Source: Candidatus Venteria ishoeyi (GTDB lineage Bacteria; Pseudomonadota; Gammaproteobacteria; Beggiatoales; Beggiatoaceae). From it: a DNA stretch of 64,000 bases. Below the pieces are notes generated by a model. That model searched no databases. It was not told the DNA's origin and saw only the letters and a program-made list of their open reading frames with translations. This document shows positions 1 through 10,100 of this stretch, piece after piece. The DNA is taken from contig NZ_JAUCGJ010000005.1 of assembly GCF_030378065.1 (NCBI RefSeq), positions 1 to 64,000 of the forward strand, read 5' to 3'. A program made the position numbers and the translations under genes. Position 1 is the first letter of the stretch; each line of letters starts with the position of its first letter.

Positions 1-1305
1 AAAAGGTAAGGATGGGAATATGATTATCGGATCATCTTTAGTGGAAATTAAATGAAAAGAGTCTTTATTATCTATAATATTGATATGTGAACTAATTTTA
101 AGTCTATTCCAGTCATTTGAGAAAATCAACTGATGACTATTATTAAATATTTTTTTCTTTGTAAGAGTATTAAATCCCTTGGGTACAAATGGCAGCATTC
201 TTTCTACCCATTCTTCAATGACAATATCCGGCTTATCTAATTTTATATTTTCTATTAAAGATAAGTAATTACTTTTTTCCCATACATAAGTGACCTGTTT
301 AAATTTTCTTGAGAAGTAAGGCTCTAATGCCACAAAAAAAGAATCTCTGAAAATAAGTGTTTTAAGTTTTTGCCCCTCACATAGCATTGTATAATACTTT
401 GGCCAGTTATCATTAGCATTAATAGCTCTTGTTGGTATGCAAGATTTATTAAAAATAGGTTGTGGATCAATATCAGCAGGAAACTCAACACCCATCAGTG
501 TAGCTAAATCCATAGCCCCATTACGTTTTTTATCTTTTAGTTCTTTTAGTTCTACCTGAATTTTTCCAGGAAAGCGTTTTTCCACTTCTTGCATGATTTC
601 ATATTGTGCAATATTCGCTGCATAATGATTCCAATGAGAATCTATTTTATAATATAGTTGCTGTTTATCTCGTTGATTGATTAATTTCTGTCTTAAATCA
701 ATCACTGAAATATCTGTATGTTTTCTTAGATGCTCGATAATTTGATCAGTTGCAGAATATTTATTCACCTTATCAATATAATCTGGTAATTTATTCGCAT
801 AAATCGTATGTTTATTTGGTGCTATTACAAATAAATATTCAATGCCCTGTGCATTTAACCAGGAATTGAGATCTGTCATATAATTTGCAAATGCCTCTAA
901 ATCTTTTTGGGAATATAGATTGGTATTTCTATAATCTCCAACAGGATCATCGTTTCTGTTATAGCCCTTTTTTATGGATCCTAAAAACAACCAGCCATCC
1001 TTGCCTATCGTAACATCTTGGGATGGTGTATCACCCAGATTATATTTCACTAATTTATAATATGTTGTCAGCCAGTCTCGCAAACCAAAATTATCACTAT
1101 AATAAGTATTAAATAATTTAGGAAATTTTTTAGCCTCTTCTATAGTATAGGGTAATTTTGGCCGCTTTGATAAAACCCTTTTTTCCACTTTAGAAACCTG
1201 CTTATCATTTTCAATAATACTGATAAAAAAAGGAACAAATATAGCAACTAAAAATATTATTGCAGTCAGTATTGCGTTAGCTTTATATAAAACTCTTATT
1301 TTCAT
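1..1305 (-). CDS. AlgJ/AlgX-like SGNH acetyltransferase-type protein (C-terminus cut by window edge)
   Basis: An open frame runs leftward from an ATG at 1305 to the window edge without a stop, about 435 codons. It begins with a basic start and one hydrophobic segment (about residues 10-27), so it is probably a membrane-anchored or exported periplasmic protein. Two motifs fit the AlgJ/AlgX/AlgV SGNH-hydrolase-like family: IDSHWN near residue 221 (the conserved DxHW) and FRDSFF near residue 321 (the nucleophile-Ser block). Such proteins O-acetylate exopolysaccharide in the periplasm, with acetyl groups passed by an AlgI-type MBOAT protein. An AGGAG ribosome site lies inside the end of the upstream MBOAT gene, 13 bp away, so the two are very likely co-transcribed. 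The stretch is visibly A+T-richer than the rest of the window. Which polysaccharide is modified cannot be told. Confidence 0.8.
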   Translation of the reverse strand, partial: MKIRVLYKANAILTAIIFLVAIFVPFFISIIENDKQVSKVEKRVLSKRPKLPYTIEEAKKFPKLFNTYYSDNFGLRDWLTTYYKLVKYNLGDTPSQDVTIGKDGWLFLGSIKKGYNRNDDPVGDYRNTNLYSQKDLEAFANYMTDLNSWLNAQGIEYLFVIAPNKHTIYANKLPDYIDKVNKYSATDQIIEHLRKHTDISVIDLRQKLINQRDKQQLYYKIDSHWNHYAANIAQYEIMQEVEKRFPGKIQVELKELKDKKRNGAMDLATLMGVEFPADIDPQPIFNKSCIPTRAINANDNWPKYYTMLCEGQKLKTLIFRDSFFVALEPYFSRKFKQVTYVWEKSNYLSLIENIKLDKPDIVIEEWVERMLPFVPKGFNTLTKKKIFNNSHQLIFSNDWNRLKISSHINIIDNKDSFHLISTKDDPIIIFPSLPF

Positions 1306-1318
1306 CTTTGACCTTCTC

Positions 1319-2752
1319 CTAAAACCTAAAGTAAATAAATGGGTTATATGTAGCGGAGGCTATTTTTAAGATGCTAAAAAATAATAACAATGAAAGTATG
1401 AATAACTTGGGTATTTCTATTAAAAAAATATGCTTAATAGAGCTTCCCCTTGCGAGTTTCCCAATATTTTTATTTAAATATGGGTAAGTAGGGACAGATA
1501 AAATAATTCCGATAAAGAATGCATACATTGCCTCATGGGACACTACCTGTGAAAATTGTAATGATGTAGTTTGATAATGAAAGAAGTCTATCATTGAATG
1601 TAAATAATTGATGGCTTGTGACAGGGTATTAGATCTAAAAAACACCCAGCCAATAATAACAACCATAAGTAAATAAAAGTGTTGCACTGGTTGCCATAAT
1701 TTTTTTAGCAGTTTTGAAAAACCAGCATGTTCACTGGCCAAAAATATTCCATGAAAAATCCCCCACACCAAAAAGCTCCAATCTGCACCATGCCAAAATC
1801 CAGTTAAAATAAACACAATGAGCAAGTTAAGGTAAACCCTGGTAGCTGATACTCTATTGCCACCTAATGGAATATACACATAATCTCTAAACCAGGTTGA
1901 TAATGAAATATGCCAACGCTGCCAAAATTCTCGTAGAGACTTTGAAATATAAGGGTAATTAAAGTTCTCCAGAAATCGGAAGCCAAACATTCTACCCAAG
2001 CCAATTGCCATGTCGGAATAACCTGAAAAATCAAAAAATATTTGTAAGGTGTAGGCTATAATTCCTATCCATGCCAAAGGCATTGTTAGTTCATTGTCAG
2101 GAAGTAGGAAAATGGTATCTGCAACTTCTCCTAATGGGTTGGCAAGTAATACTTTTTTTGCAAGACCATAAATAAAACGCTGAACCCCGCTGGCAAATAA
2201 TTCAACTGAGTGTTCTCTGTTGGTAATTTGTAATGACACATCGTGGTAGCGAACAATAGGACCAGCAATTAATTGTGGAAATAGGGAAATATAAAGTGCA
2301 AGATTAAAAATATTTTTTTGTGCTGGCACTTCTTTTCTGTAAACATCGACAATGTATGAAATTGCCTGAAAAGTAAAAAATGAAATACCTAAGGGGAGGT
2401 GAACGGGTGCTAATGTGATTGCCGGGAGGTTTATTAAGGAAAAAATAATATTAATATTGTCGGCAATAAAATTGGCATACTTGAAAGAAATCAATAATAA
2501 AACATTAATAATTATGGCAGATGTGATTAATATTTTTTTATATTGTTGATTTTTATCAATTAGTTGACCAAGAAAATAGTTAGAAATGATAGAAAATATC
2601 ATTACTAAAAGATAAAAAACCTCACCCCAAGCATAAAAAGAAAGGCTGCATAACAACAGGGTAATATTCTTGATTATTTTTGGAGAAAGATAATAAATCA
2701 GAAGTGCTATTGGCAAAAATCCAAATAAGAAAATTGGGGTACTAAAAACCAT
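1319..2752 (-). CDS. MBOAT-family O-acyltransferase, AlgI-like
   Basis: A 477-residue polytopic membrane protein with many hydrophobic segments. The family signature RWHISLSTWFRDY followed by IPLGGNR lies near residue 280, and the active-site histidine is in WHGADWS near residue 320. Length and motifs match AlgI/DltB-type membrane-bound O-acyltransferases, which move acetyl groups across the inner membrane for periplasmic polysaccharide acetylation. It is the first of two minus-strand genes; the AlgJ/AlgX-like partner starts 13 bp downstream and its ribosome site lies within this gene's last codons. No alginate polymerase genes are seen in the window, so alginate itself is not implied. The pair is A+T-rich compared with the genes to the right. 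Confidence 0.9.
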   Translation of the reverse strand: MVFSTPIFLFGFLPIALLIYYLSPKIIKNITLLLCSLSFYAWGEVFYLLVMIFSIISNYFLGQLIDKNQQYKKILITSAIIINVLLLISFKYANFIADNINIIFSLINLPAITLAPVHLPLGISFFTFQAISYIVDVYRKEVPAQKNIFNLALYISLFPQLIAGPIVRYHDVSLQITNREHSVELFASGVQRFIYGLAKKVLLANPLGEVADTIFLLPDNELTMPLAWIGIIAYTLQIFFDFSGYSDMAIGLGRMFGFRFLENFNYPYISKSLREFWQRWHISLSTWFRDYVYIPLGGNRVSATRVYLNLLIVFILTGFWHGADWSFLVWGIFHGIFLASEHAGFSKLLKKLWQPVQHFYLLMVVIIGWVFFRSNTLSQAINYLHSMIDFFHYQTTSLQFSQVVSHEAMYAFFIGIILSVPTYPYLNKNIGKLARGSSIKHIFLIEIPKLFILSLLLFFSILKIASATYNPFIYFRF

Positions 2753-2799
2753 ATTTATAATTCAATTTTGATAAAAGTAGTATCAGTATTTTTGATTTT

Positions 2800-3576
2800 T
2801 CATAAAAAATCAAGTAATGATTGCTCGGTATCTGTAATATGCAATTGCTGACAGAATAACAGCCGAAACTGCGTTTCTTCCGCACCGGGTAGCAATAAGC
2901 GTTCTAATAAGCGATTCAGCGTCAGGTCAAAATAGCGCAAGGCTGCCCGATGTTGGCGCAACATCCGAATAAACCACTCAATCCGCTCCTGCTCTATTTC
3001 ATTTAATAAACTTAATTCATCTGTAGAACCGATGCCACTGAATTCACTGAAACAGGCCTGTAAATCCAGACGGTAGCGTAAATTTGCTGGAAAAATATCT
3101 TGCCAGACATGACAATTGCTTGGCAACGGCAATTGTTGTCCGTAACAATTCAGCACTTCGCTTAATGTTGGCCAGCCTTCGTGGGCAATCCAATGTAAAA
3201 ATGCTTCTTTGGTGTTAAACGGTTCGTACACTAAATAAGGTGCAATTTCCAAAGCGATATCGTACCAGTTCTGCTTGGGGCGATAACGTTGATCAATCTG
3301 AATAATGGTATCTCCCTCCGTTTTGTCTAATTGTTTCCAATCTTCTATTTGATCAATTTCTTCAGGTTGTAAATGCTCACCCTGCTCATAGCGTTGTACC
3401 AGCGCCCATTCTACAAAATAACCCGATTCAATGTCACTAATCAATTTTTCCAGGGCTTCAGCAACAATTTGCTCATTGCCTGGGGCGTTGGTTTCCAGCG
3501 TGATAAATTCGAAAAAGTCCCAAACCTGGATCTCTTGTGGAGAGCTTTGTGCATGGTGAGATGAGAATGGTGTCAT
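2800..3576 (-). CDS. hypothetical protein, 258 aa, acidic, Trp/Leu-rich
   Basis: I do not recognise this family. The protein is soluble, with no signal peptide or membrane segment, and acidic overall. It looks mostly helical, with a leucine- and arginine-rich C-terminal third (around residues 195-235). The ATG at 3576 has a GGGAAC-like ribosome site a few bases upstream. It stands alone: a convergent neighbour is not present, the acetyltransferase gene starts 48 bp downstream on the same strand, and a sensor kinase diverges upstream. Codon use resembles the housekeeping genes further right rather than the A+T-rich MBOAT pair. The frame is long and clean, so it is very probably real. Confidence 0.7.
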   Translation of the reverse strand: MTPFSSHHAQSSPQEIQVWDFFEFITLETNAPGNEQIVAEALEKLISDIESGYFVEWALVQRYEQGEHLQPEEIDQIEDWKQLDKTEGDTIIQIDQRYRPKQNWYDIALEIAPYLVYEPFNTKEAFLHWIAHEGWPTLSEVLNCYGQQLPLPSNCHVWQDIFPANLRYRLDLQACFSEFSGIGSTDELSLLNEIEQERIEWFIRMLRQHRAALRYFDLTLNRLLERLLLPGAEETQFRLLFCQQLHITDTEQSLLDFL

Positions 3577-3676
3577 AATGTTCCCAAAATCAATGTTTTT
3601 AAAATCAGATTTTTTAAAATTGGATATACAGGTGCATGAAGCGTTATACTACAAAAACCATCGTAAAAAATATTAA

Positions 3677-5194
3677 ATGAATTTTTTTTTACCATCGATA
3701 TTTATGAAAGTTTCCCAATACATCCCATTTAATAAACGTTTATCCACCCATCTGGCTGCCTGGGTGCTGGTGATAACGATCTCCTTAGGTTTGGTATTTA
3801 GCGCCTTACAGGTGTACCTGGATTATTTTAATGTGCGGGCTGAATTTGACAATACCATTAACCAGGTACTCAAAACTATGGAAAAACCTGCCGCGCAGGC
3901 AGCTTATACAATGGATGCGGTGCTGGCTTATGATGTCGTCATGGGTTTATTTAAATATGAGGCCATTCGCAAGGTAGCGTTGTTGGATGAAATCGATAAT
4001 GCACTCGCTGAAGAAGAGAAAGAAGCTTTAACTTCAAAAATAAACTGGTTTTCATCGTTGTTTTTTGAGCGTCAGCGCATTTATACCGTACAATTATATG
4101 CCAACACTTATACTGAAAATGAAGAGGTATTTGGCTCACTGAAAGTGACAGTGGATCTGCACTTGCTTGCCAGCGGATTTTTAGATCGCGCCATGATTGT
4201 GCTGTTATCCACAATGGCCTGGAACTTGATTTTAGGTGCCTTAATCTTTTTATTGTTTCAATATCTGGTCAATCGCCCCTTAAATAAAGTGACTTCCACG
4301 CTGGCAACAATTGATCCGGCACATCCCCATCTCACTTTGAACTGCCCGGAACATCACCAGGAAGATGAACTGGGACAATTGATCAATACCACGAACACGC
4401 TGCTAAATGCCATTGATACCCGGGTGAATGAAAGGGAAGTTTTATTACAGCGTATGGAAATGGCGCGTCAGGCCGCAGAAGTTGCCAATATTGCCAAAAG
4501 CCAGTTTATTGCTAAAATGAGTCATGAGTTGCGCACGCCGCTGAATGCCATTATCGGTTACAGTGAAATGCTGCAAGATGAAATTGATGAAATGACAGAA
4601 CAGGAAATGATTGAGGATTTAACCCGTATACATGGTGCTGGCACGCATTTATTGAATATGGTGAATGATATTCTGGATATTTCTAAAATTGAAAGTGGGC
4701 GCATGGAATTAAACATCGAAAAAGTGCCAGTTTGTGATTTAATCGAGGAAATTTTTACCATTGTCGAACCCAGAGCTGAAAAAAACAAAAATACCCTACA
4801 GTTTGAATGCCCCAAAACCCTGGACGATTTTTATACCGATGCCACTAAACTTCAGCAGAGTTTGTTGAATTTATTAGATAATGCTTGTAAATATACCGAA
4901 GCAGGCAATATTTCGTTTCTCACTAAAAAAATAATACGCGATGATCGTACCTGGCTGATTTTTCAGATTACTGATACTGGCGTCGGTATGAGTCGCGAAC
5001 AACGGGATCAGGTTTTTGTGGCATTTTCACAAGCAGATGACAGCAGTACCCGTGCTTATGACGGTATCGGGCTTGGCTTGTCGATTACAAAAAATCTGCT
5101 TGATATGCTGGGTGGGGATATTTCCCTGGAAACAGAATCTGGAAAAGGCAGTACCTTTATTGTCCATATCCCTTCTCTTGAGCCAACTGAATAA
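3677..5194 (+). CDS. membrane sensor histidine kinase
   Basis: A 505-residue two-component sensor. Two membrane segments (about residues 25-48 and 172-197) flank a periplasmic domain of about 125 residues, followed by a HAMP-like linker. The HisKA dimerisation domain has the phosphoacceptor in MSHELRTPL (His283), and the HATPase_c domain has its N box (LLDNACKYT) and G boxes (DTGVGM, GIGLGL). There is no receiver domain, so it must act through a separate regulator, and none is encoded next door. The ligand is unknown. The ribosome site for the ATG at 3677 is weak; an in-frame ATG at 3704 is an alternative start. The DUF945 gene downstream has its own ribosome site 102 bp on. Confidence 0.88.
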   Translation: MNFFLPSIFMKVSQYIPFNKRLSTHLAAWVLVITISLGLVFSALQVYLDYFNVRAEFDNTINQVLKTMEKPAAQAAYTMDAVLAYDVVMGLFKYEAIRKVALLDEIDNALAEEEKEALTSKINWFSSLFFERQRIYTVQLYANTYTENEEVFGSLKVTVDLHLLASGFLDRAMIVLLSTMAWNLILGALIFLLFQYLVNRPLNKVTSTLATIDPAHPHLTLNCPEHHQEDELGQLINTTNTLLNAIDTRVNEREVLLQRMEMARQAAEVANIAKSQFIAKMSHELRTPLNAIIGYSEMLQDEIDEMTEQEMIEDLTRIHGAGTHLLNMVNDILDISKIESGRMELNIEKVPVCDLIEEIFTIVEPRAEKNKNTLQFECPKTLDDFYTDATKLQQSLLNLLDNACKYTEAGNISFLTKKIIRDDRTWLIFQITDTGVGMSREQRDQVFVAFSQADDSSTRAYDGIGLGLSITKNLLDMLGGDISLETESGKGSTFIVHIPSLEPTE

Positions 5195-5296
5195 ATTAGG
5201 GCGGTGGAAGTGCTTTTTAGCAATGCAACAGCGAAAAGATACTTACACCAAACTTAGATTAATCAATAATACAATAAATTTAATAAAGGAGTCTTT

Positions 5297-6811
5297 ATGT
5301 CTGTTTTTCCCCGCCGCAATGCGTTGATGCTGAGTATCGCACTGGCACTTTCTATTCCTCATGTACACGCAGAGACACCGGCTGCAACACCATTTGCACC
5401 ATCAGCAGCATCGGAAGCTGCGCCAGCACCGGCAGCATCAGAAGATACATCAGCAGCAACCGCCCCTGCCGAAGGAGAGATGATATCACTGGATTATCAA
5501 ATTGACAAAGGTGCGACAGAAACCGCTAGTACTGCGGGGGAAAACCCTTTTCCCATGCTGCTGGATATTTTGAAAAAGTCAATCGCAGCAGGTCAAAAAA
5601 ATGCAGAAAAAGCCGTCAAAACGGAAGTGCATTTGCCTTATCCAGAAGATATGATTGAATCGATTGCAGGAGAACTGCCAAATTTATTCCTGGAAACCAG
5701 CGTTGATGCACAGGGTGCGGGTAGCACTGAATTTTCCATGGAAAAACTGGTCAGCGATATTGAAAGTGACGATGCTAAAGGTAAAATCAATTGGCAGGGG
5801 TTAAAGGGTAAAATTCAGTATCAAGCCGATCTGAAAAAACCCGGTGGTGAAGTCAGCATTCCAGGTTTAAGCATAGATGCGGCTGATGAGTTTGAAATGT
5901 CGATGGAAGGTTTGGCACTTTCCGGTCAATTAGACGACTATTTAGAACCACTCAAACTGAACATTGAATTACCTACGCTGAACTTCAAATCTGAAGATGG
6001 TGAGTTTGAGTTGCAACGCTTGAGCAGCGCAACGGACTTAAAAACTGGCCCATTTGGTCTGAAACTGGGTACCAGCGACATAAAAGTCGGTACGCTCAGT
6101 TTTACGGCAGAAAAAGATGAAACCGGCTCAATTCATGGTTTGAACATTGACGGCAAAGCCAAAATGAATGGCGATAAGCTGGTGGGTTACACACTGGGTT
6201 TTGCTATCAGTCAGTTCTTTTTACCTGAAAGCGTCGATACTGAAGGTCTGAAAGATATCCGGGTCGATTTCCAGCTGGATTTGCTCAACCTGGATGCGGA
6301 AAGTATCGGAAAACTGCAAGACACCATGCGTGAAATGCAGGCACAGGGCATGGGCGAAGAGATGATAGGCATGGCCATGATGGGGCAACTCATGCAGGCT
6401 GCGCCCGTATTTATTAAAAATTCTCCGGTTATAGCGATTAAAAAACTGCTCCTGAAAACGGCTAAAGGCGCGATTGATGGTAATATCAAAATTGCTTTAG
6501 ATGGTAGCAAACCCGTCAACCTGCAAGACCCTAACTCCATTAAAATGGCTTTACAAGGGGATGCACATGTCAGTTTATCCGGTGAATTACTGAAAAACAT
6601 TCTGACTCAACAGATGGCGGCAGAAATGCCACCAGAAACCCCGGAAAATAAAGGTAAAATGCCTTCTGCTGCGGATATGGCACAAATGCAGATCGATGCT
6701 TTTGTACAACAGAAATTCCTGGTGAAAGATGGTGATGATTACACCCTGGATGCCAAACTAGAAGGTGGTAAGCTGCTGGTGAATGGTCAGGAAATTCCTT
6801 TACCGATATAA
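5297..6811 (+). CDS. DUF945 (YdgA/YihF-like) exported protein
   Basis: A 504-residue protein with a clear Sec signal peptide ending in VHA near residue 25, followed by an Ala/Pro-rich low-complexity stretch (about 26-60). The body has alternating strand patterns, and the C-terminal part carries the DUF945-like layout: a LDLLNLD segment near 325, and a final helix leading to a KLLVNGQEIPL strand at the end. DUF945 proteins are periplasmic and of unknown biochemical function. AAGGAG sits 8 bp before the ATG. A strong terminator follows the gene. The gene is about 100 bp behind a sensor kinase and could be read with it. Confidence 0.78.
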   Translation: MSVFPRRNALMLSIALALSIPHVHAETPAATPFAPSAASEAAPAPAASEDTSAATAPAEGEMISLDYQIDKGATETASTAGENPFPMLLDILKKSIAAGQKNAEKAVKTEVHLPYPEDMIESIAGELPNLFLETSVDAQGAGSTEFSMEKLVSDIESDDAKGKINWQGLKGKIQYQADLKKPGGEVSIPGLSIDAADEFEMSMEGLALSGQLDDYLEPLKLNIELPTLNFKSEDGEFELQRLSSATDLKTGPFGLKLGTSDIKVGTLSFTAEKDETGSIHGLNIDGKAKMNGDKLVGYTLGFAISQFFLPESVDTEGLKDIRVDFQLDLLNLDAESIGKLQDTMREMQAQGMGEEMIGMAMMGQLMQAAPVFIKNSPVIAIKKLLLKTAKGAIDGNIKIALDGSKPVNLQDPNSIKMALQGDAHVSLSGELLKNILTQQMAAEMPPETPENKGKMPSAADMAQMQIDAFVQQKFLVKDGDDYTLDAKLEGGKLLVNGQEIPLPI

Positions 6812-6854
6812 AGATATTTTGATGCCCTCAGTGGTTTTATGCTGAAGCAGGATA

Positions 6855-6891
6855 AACCTGATAAGTTTCTAAAACTTGTCAGGTTTTTTTT
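6855..6891 (+). terminator. rho-independent terminator of the DUF945 gene
   Basis: A 14-bp stem (arms 6855-6868 and 6872-6885, one G-U pair) closes a three-base loop and is followed by a run of T. It lies 44 bp after the stop codon. Confidence 0.85.
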
Positions 6892-6937
6892 GGCTTTTCT
6901 ATAATTTTTGTGGGCAAGAAGCTAAACCCCGTTCACT

Positions 6938-7112
6938 AAGGAGTGAGGATAAAATAAATACAGAAACTGGGCGCAGGATTTTTATTCATTTTCAAGGCGC
7001 GAAAATAGGCGCATAGCAAGCTATGTAACTGCCTAAGTCCAAACAGGCGGAACGCAGAAAATGGAGAAAAAGACCAGCCAAGTTGCTGAAGTTATAAAAT
7101 TCTCGCTCCTAA
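6938..7112 (+). repeat. repeat family A, full-length copy 1 (MITE-like, 175 bp)
   Basis: The ends are imperfect inverted repeats: AAGGAGTGAGGAT on the left and ATTCTCGCTCCTAA on the right. The body is closely similar over its full length to 32491-32665, including an internal GCATAGCAAGCTATG block. It has no open frame and no transposase. It fills most of the 315-bp gap between the DUF945 gene and the RecQ fusion; the rest of the gap holds the terminator and nothing else recognisable. Confidence 0.85.
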
Positions 7113-7125
7113 TATAGAAATAGAA

Positions 7126-10100
7126 TCAGTTACTTGAGTGATAAACTAGTTCCACCACAGGAATCAACCAGGCATCACAACGCAAACGCCTACGGTATTG
7201 TGCTTCACAATCTTCAGCATGACGTAATACAACAGCCAATACCCTTACCTGCTGGATATGTGACCAATGTCTTGCCCAGCGTTGTTGTCCACTTCGCGAT
7301 AATTGCGCCAGCGCTACCTTATTTTCATTAAATAAAACTAAATGTTCGCCCTGCTTCTCAGGATATAGCGTATCACCTGTCTGTATTTTTTGCAGCACCT
7401 GGTGAATGTTTGCTTGCGGCGGTTGGCGTCCGGCAAAATCCAGAAAAATATCCTTGAGGCTGAGTATTTCATAACGCCAGGGGGGAAACTGCTGAGTCAC
7501 AAAATTGTGCTGTGTCCGAAAATATAAATGCTCACCCGCATCTAACAGGGTAATATGTGGGTGTTGCCGGTTTTGGGTTTGAAACAATAATAAATGCTCC
7601 CGCGCCCGTGTCATTGCTACGTAATACAGGCGGCGACTTTCATCACTGGTTTCAAACCTGTCATCATCGGGAATGCACAGGACTTTGAACTCCAGACCCT
7701 TGGCTCGGTGTATTGTCGTCAGTAAAATACCTTGATGTTGATGTGCTTCGCGTTTCCACTCTCGCAAATTATCATAACAAAATGCCAACAAATGTTGATT
7801 GGGTAAAACATGATTCCCGACTTCATTTTGCCATGCCAGCAATATGTTGTGAATTAAATGTAACCAGGCATTGTTTTCATTTGCCGGATATAAAACCAGC
7901 CAATCAGTGACGCTTTGCTGTTGTTTCGCCTGTGTATCCAGTTGTTGCAGAAATGTCGCTATCTCACGGATGCGGTAAGGGCTGGGCAATTTTTCACTAT
8001 CCAGCCCCCAGTTGACAGGAATATTTTGTTGCTCGCATAAGGCGCGTATGGGCATTAAGGTTTCCCAGGTGTGTGCCAGCACTGCGCAGTCCTGCCATTG
8101 CCAGTGCTGCTCCCGGTTTTTATGTACATCTGGATGCAGGGCTTGCAGGCGTTGCAGTTCGTTGAGTAACGTCAATGCTTGCTGCTGGGCATTGCTCACG
8201 CTGAAAATCTGCACCCGTCCCTGTCCCAGTGAATCTGCTTGTTGCCACGCCCCGCCTGCGGGTTCGTGCTGACGTTGGGTGTTAATGCGAATGACATGAT
8301 CCTGTTTCATGCGCTTTGAGTTGTGTTGGATCAGGCTGTTTGCGGTCTGGATAATTGCGTCACTGGAGCGATAATTGTCCACCAGATGATAAATTTCAGC
8401 CTGATAGTCTTGCTGAAAACGCTGAATAAAACTGACGTGCGTACCGCGAAAGCTGTAAATATTTTGATCGTCATCACCCACCGCCAGAATGCTTAACTTG
8501 GTATCGGCATCCTGGGTACGTCCAGCCAGTGCAGAAATAAACGCATATTGCTGCGCGTCTATATCCTGATATTCATCCACCAGAATATAAGCATAACCCG
8601 CCAATAAACGCTCACGTAATTCATCGCCCAGCAGACCCGGAAAATCCTGATCGCCACGCAGTAGCGCCGTGGCCTGTACTATCAATTGTTCAAAATTGAT
8701 GTCGGTTTTTGTGCCAGGGCTGACCATTGAACGCCCACACAGGCGTAAAGCCATGCCGTGATAGGTCTGGATAGTCACGCCAAAAGCATCATCACCCACT
8801 AAGTCACGCAGACGACGGCGCAGGCTGAGCGCGGCACTGCGGTTAAAACACAACACCAGGATACTGGCAGCCGCTACCCGCAACACCCGTAGCAGATAGG
8901 CGCAGCGATGTACCACAGTTTTGGTTTTACCGGAACCCGGCCCCGCCAGAATTAACATATTTTGTTCTGCGCTGGCGGCAACAATACTGGTTTGTACCGG
9001 ATGTTGCAGACTTTCTACGATTTGATGATAAGACGCGGCACTGGTGGCGCGTTTAAGCATGGCCTTGTCATGCTTGAAATAACGTTGAATAAAATTTTTA
9101 CGATCCAGCAGAAAATAGGCTGCCACCAGATTCAGCGCATCTTGAATTTTTTTCTGTGCCAACCTTGCGTATTCATTCATCACATGAATTTGTAGTATAC
9201 GCTCGCCATAGTGATGATCCAGCGCGCCATAATCACTCTGGTTATAACGCCGCCCTTTGGCTTCTGGTTGTATCGTGATATGCATTGCCGCACGAAATAT
9301 CGCCAAACCCTGCTGTAAATTTAATACCCCCTGCTCATGTAAAAATAATAAACCGCGTTCAGCAGCAGCCAGTGAATCTTTAAGTTGTGTTTGCAAGGCA
9401 AGGTCATTACTTAAAGCTTGTTGCAACTCATCCAGAGTAAAGCTCAGTAACAGTTCTTTGCGCTGGTTTTCACCGGTTGCCTGCGCCTTGTGCTGTAAAT
9501 GTTGCACCAGCACCTGCGCCACTGCCTGACGGCGTTTAGCAGTCTGTTCCAAAGCATTCCAATCACGTTGCAGGTGCAGTTTGTAAAAATCCTGTGCAAC
9601 ATAGTGTAAACTCAAACTACCGCGATTACCTGCCAGCCCCTTGCCATCTTGAGACAGGCTTTTTAATAATTGTAATAAGGTTTGGGGATGGATTGCATGA
9701 TCCCGTTCCAGCAAATGCTGGCTGAGCTGGCGCAGATTTAAGTCCATCCAATCACCTTCCTTCGCGTCAGGTTCCTGTTCGCGTAGCACACTGATCATTG
9801 CGCTTTCCAGACTGCATACCTGGCTTAATAGCTGCTGTGCATTATTGCGGCCTTTTGCCCGAAAAAAGGCAGTTAATTGCAAACCCTGATTAATAAAACC
9901 CTGCTGCGCCATGTCTTGTAACAAGCGTATGGCTTCCTTGGCAGGCGTGGTATCGGTTTCCGGCGCAACTTCAATCTGCGCGGTGGCAGCCAGCGCGTCA
10001 GCGGTCAGCCCTTCGTCAATATCCATATTCAGCAATACACTGAACAAGCGTAACCATTGCTTTTTTTTATCTTGAGATACATGCAGTTTTTCCAGTCGCG

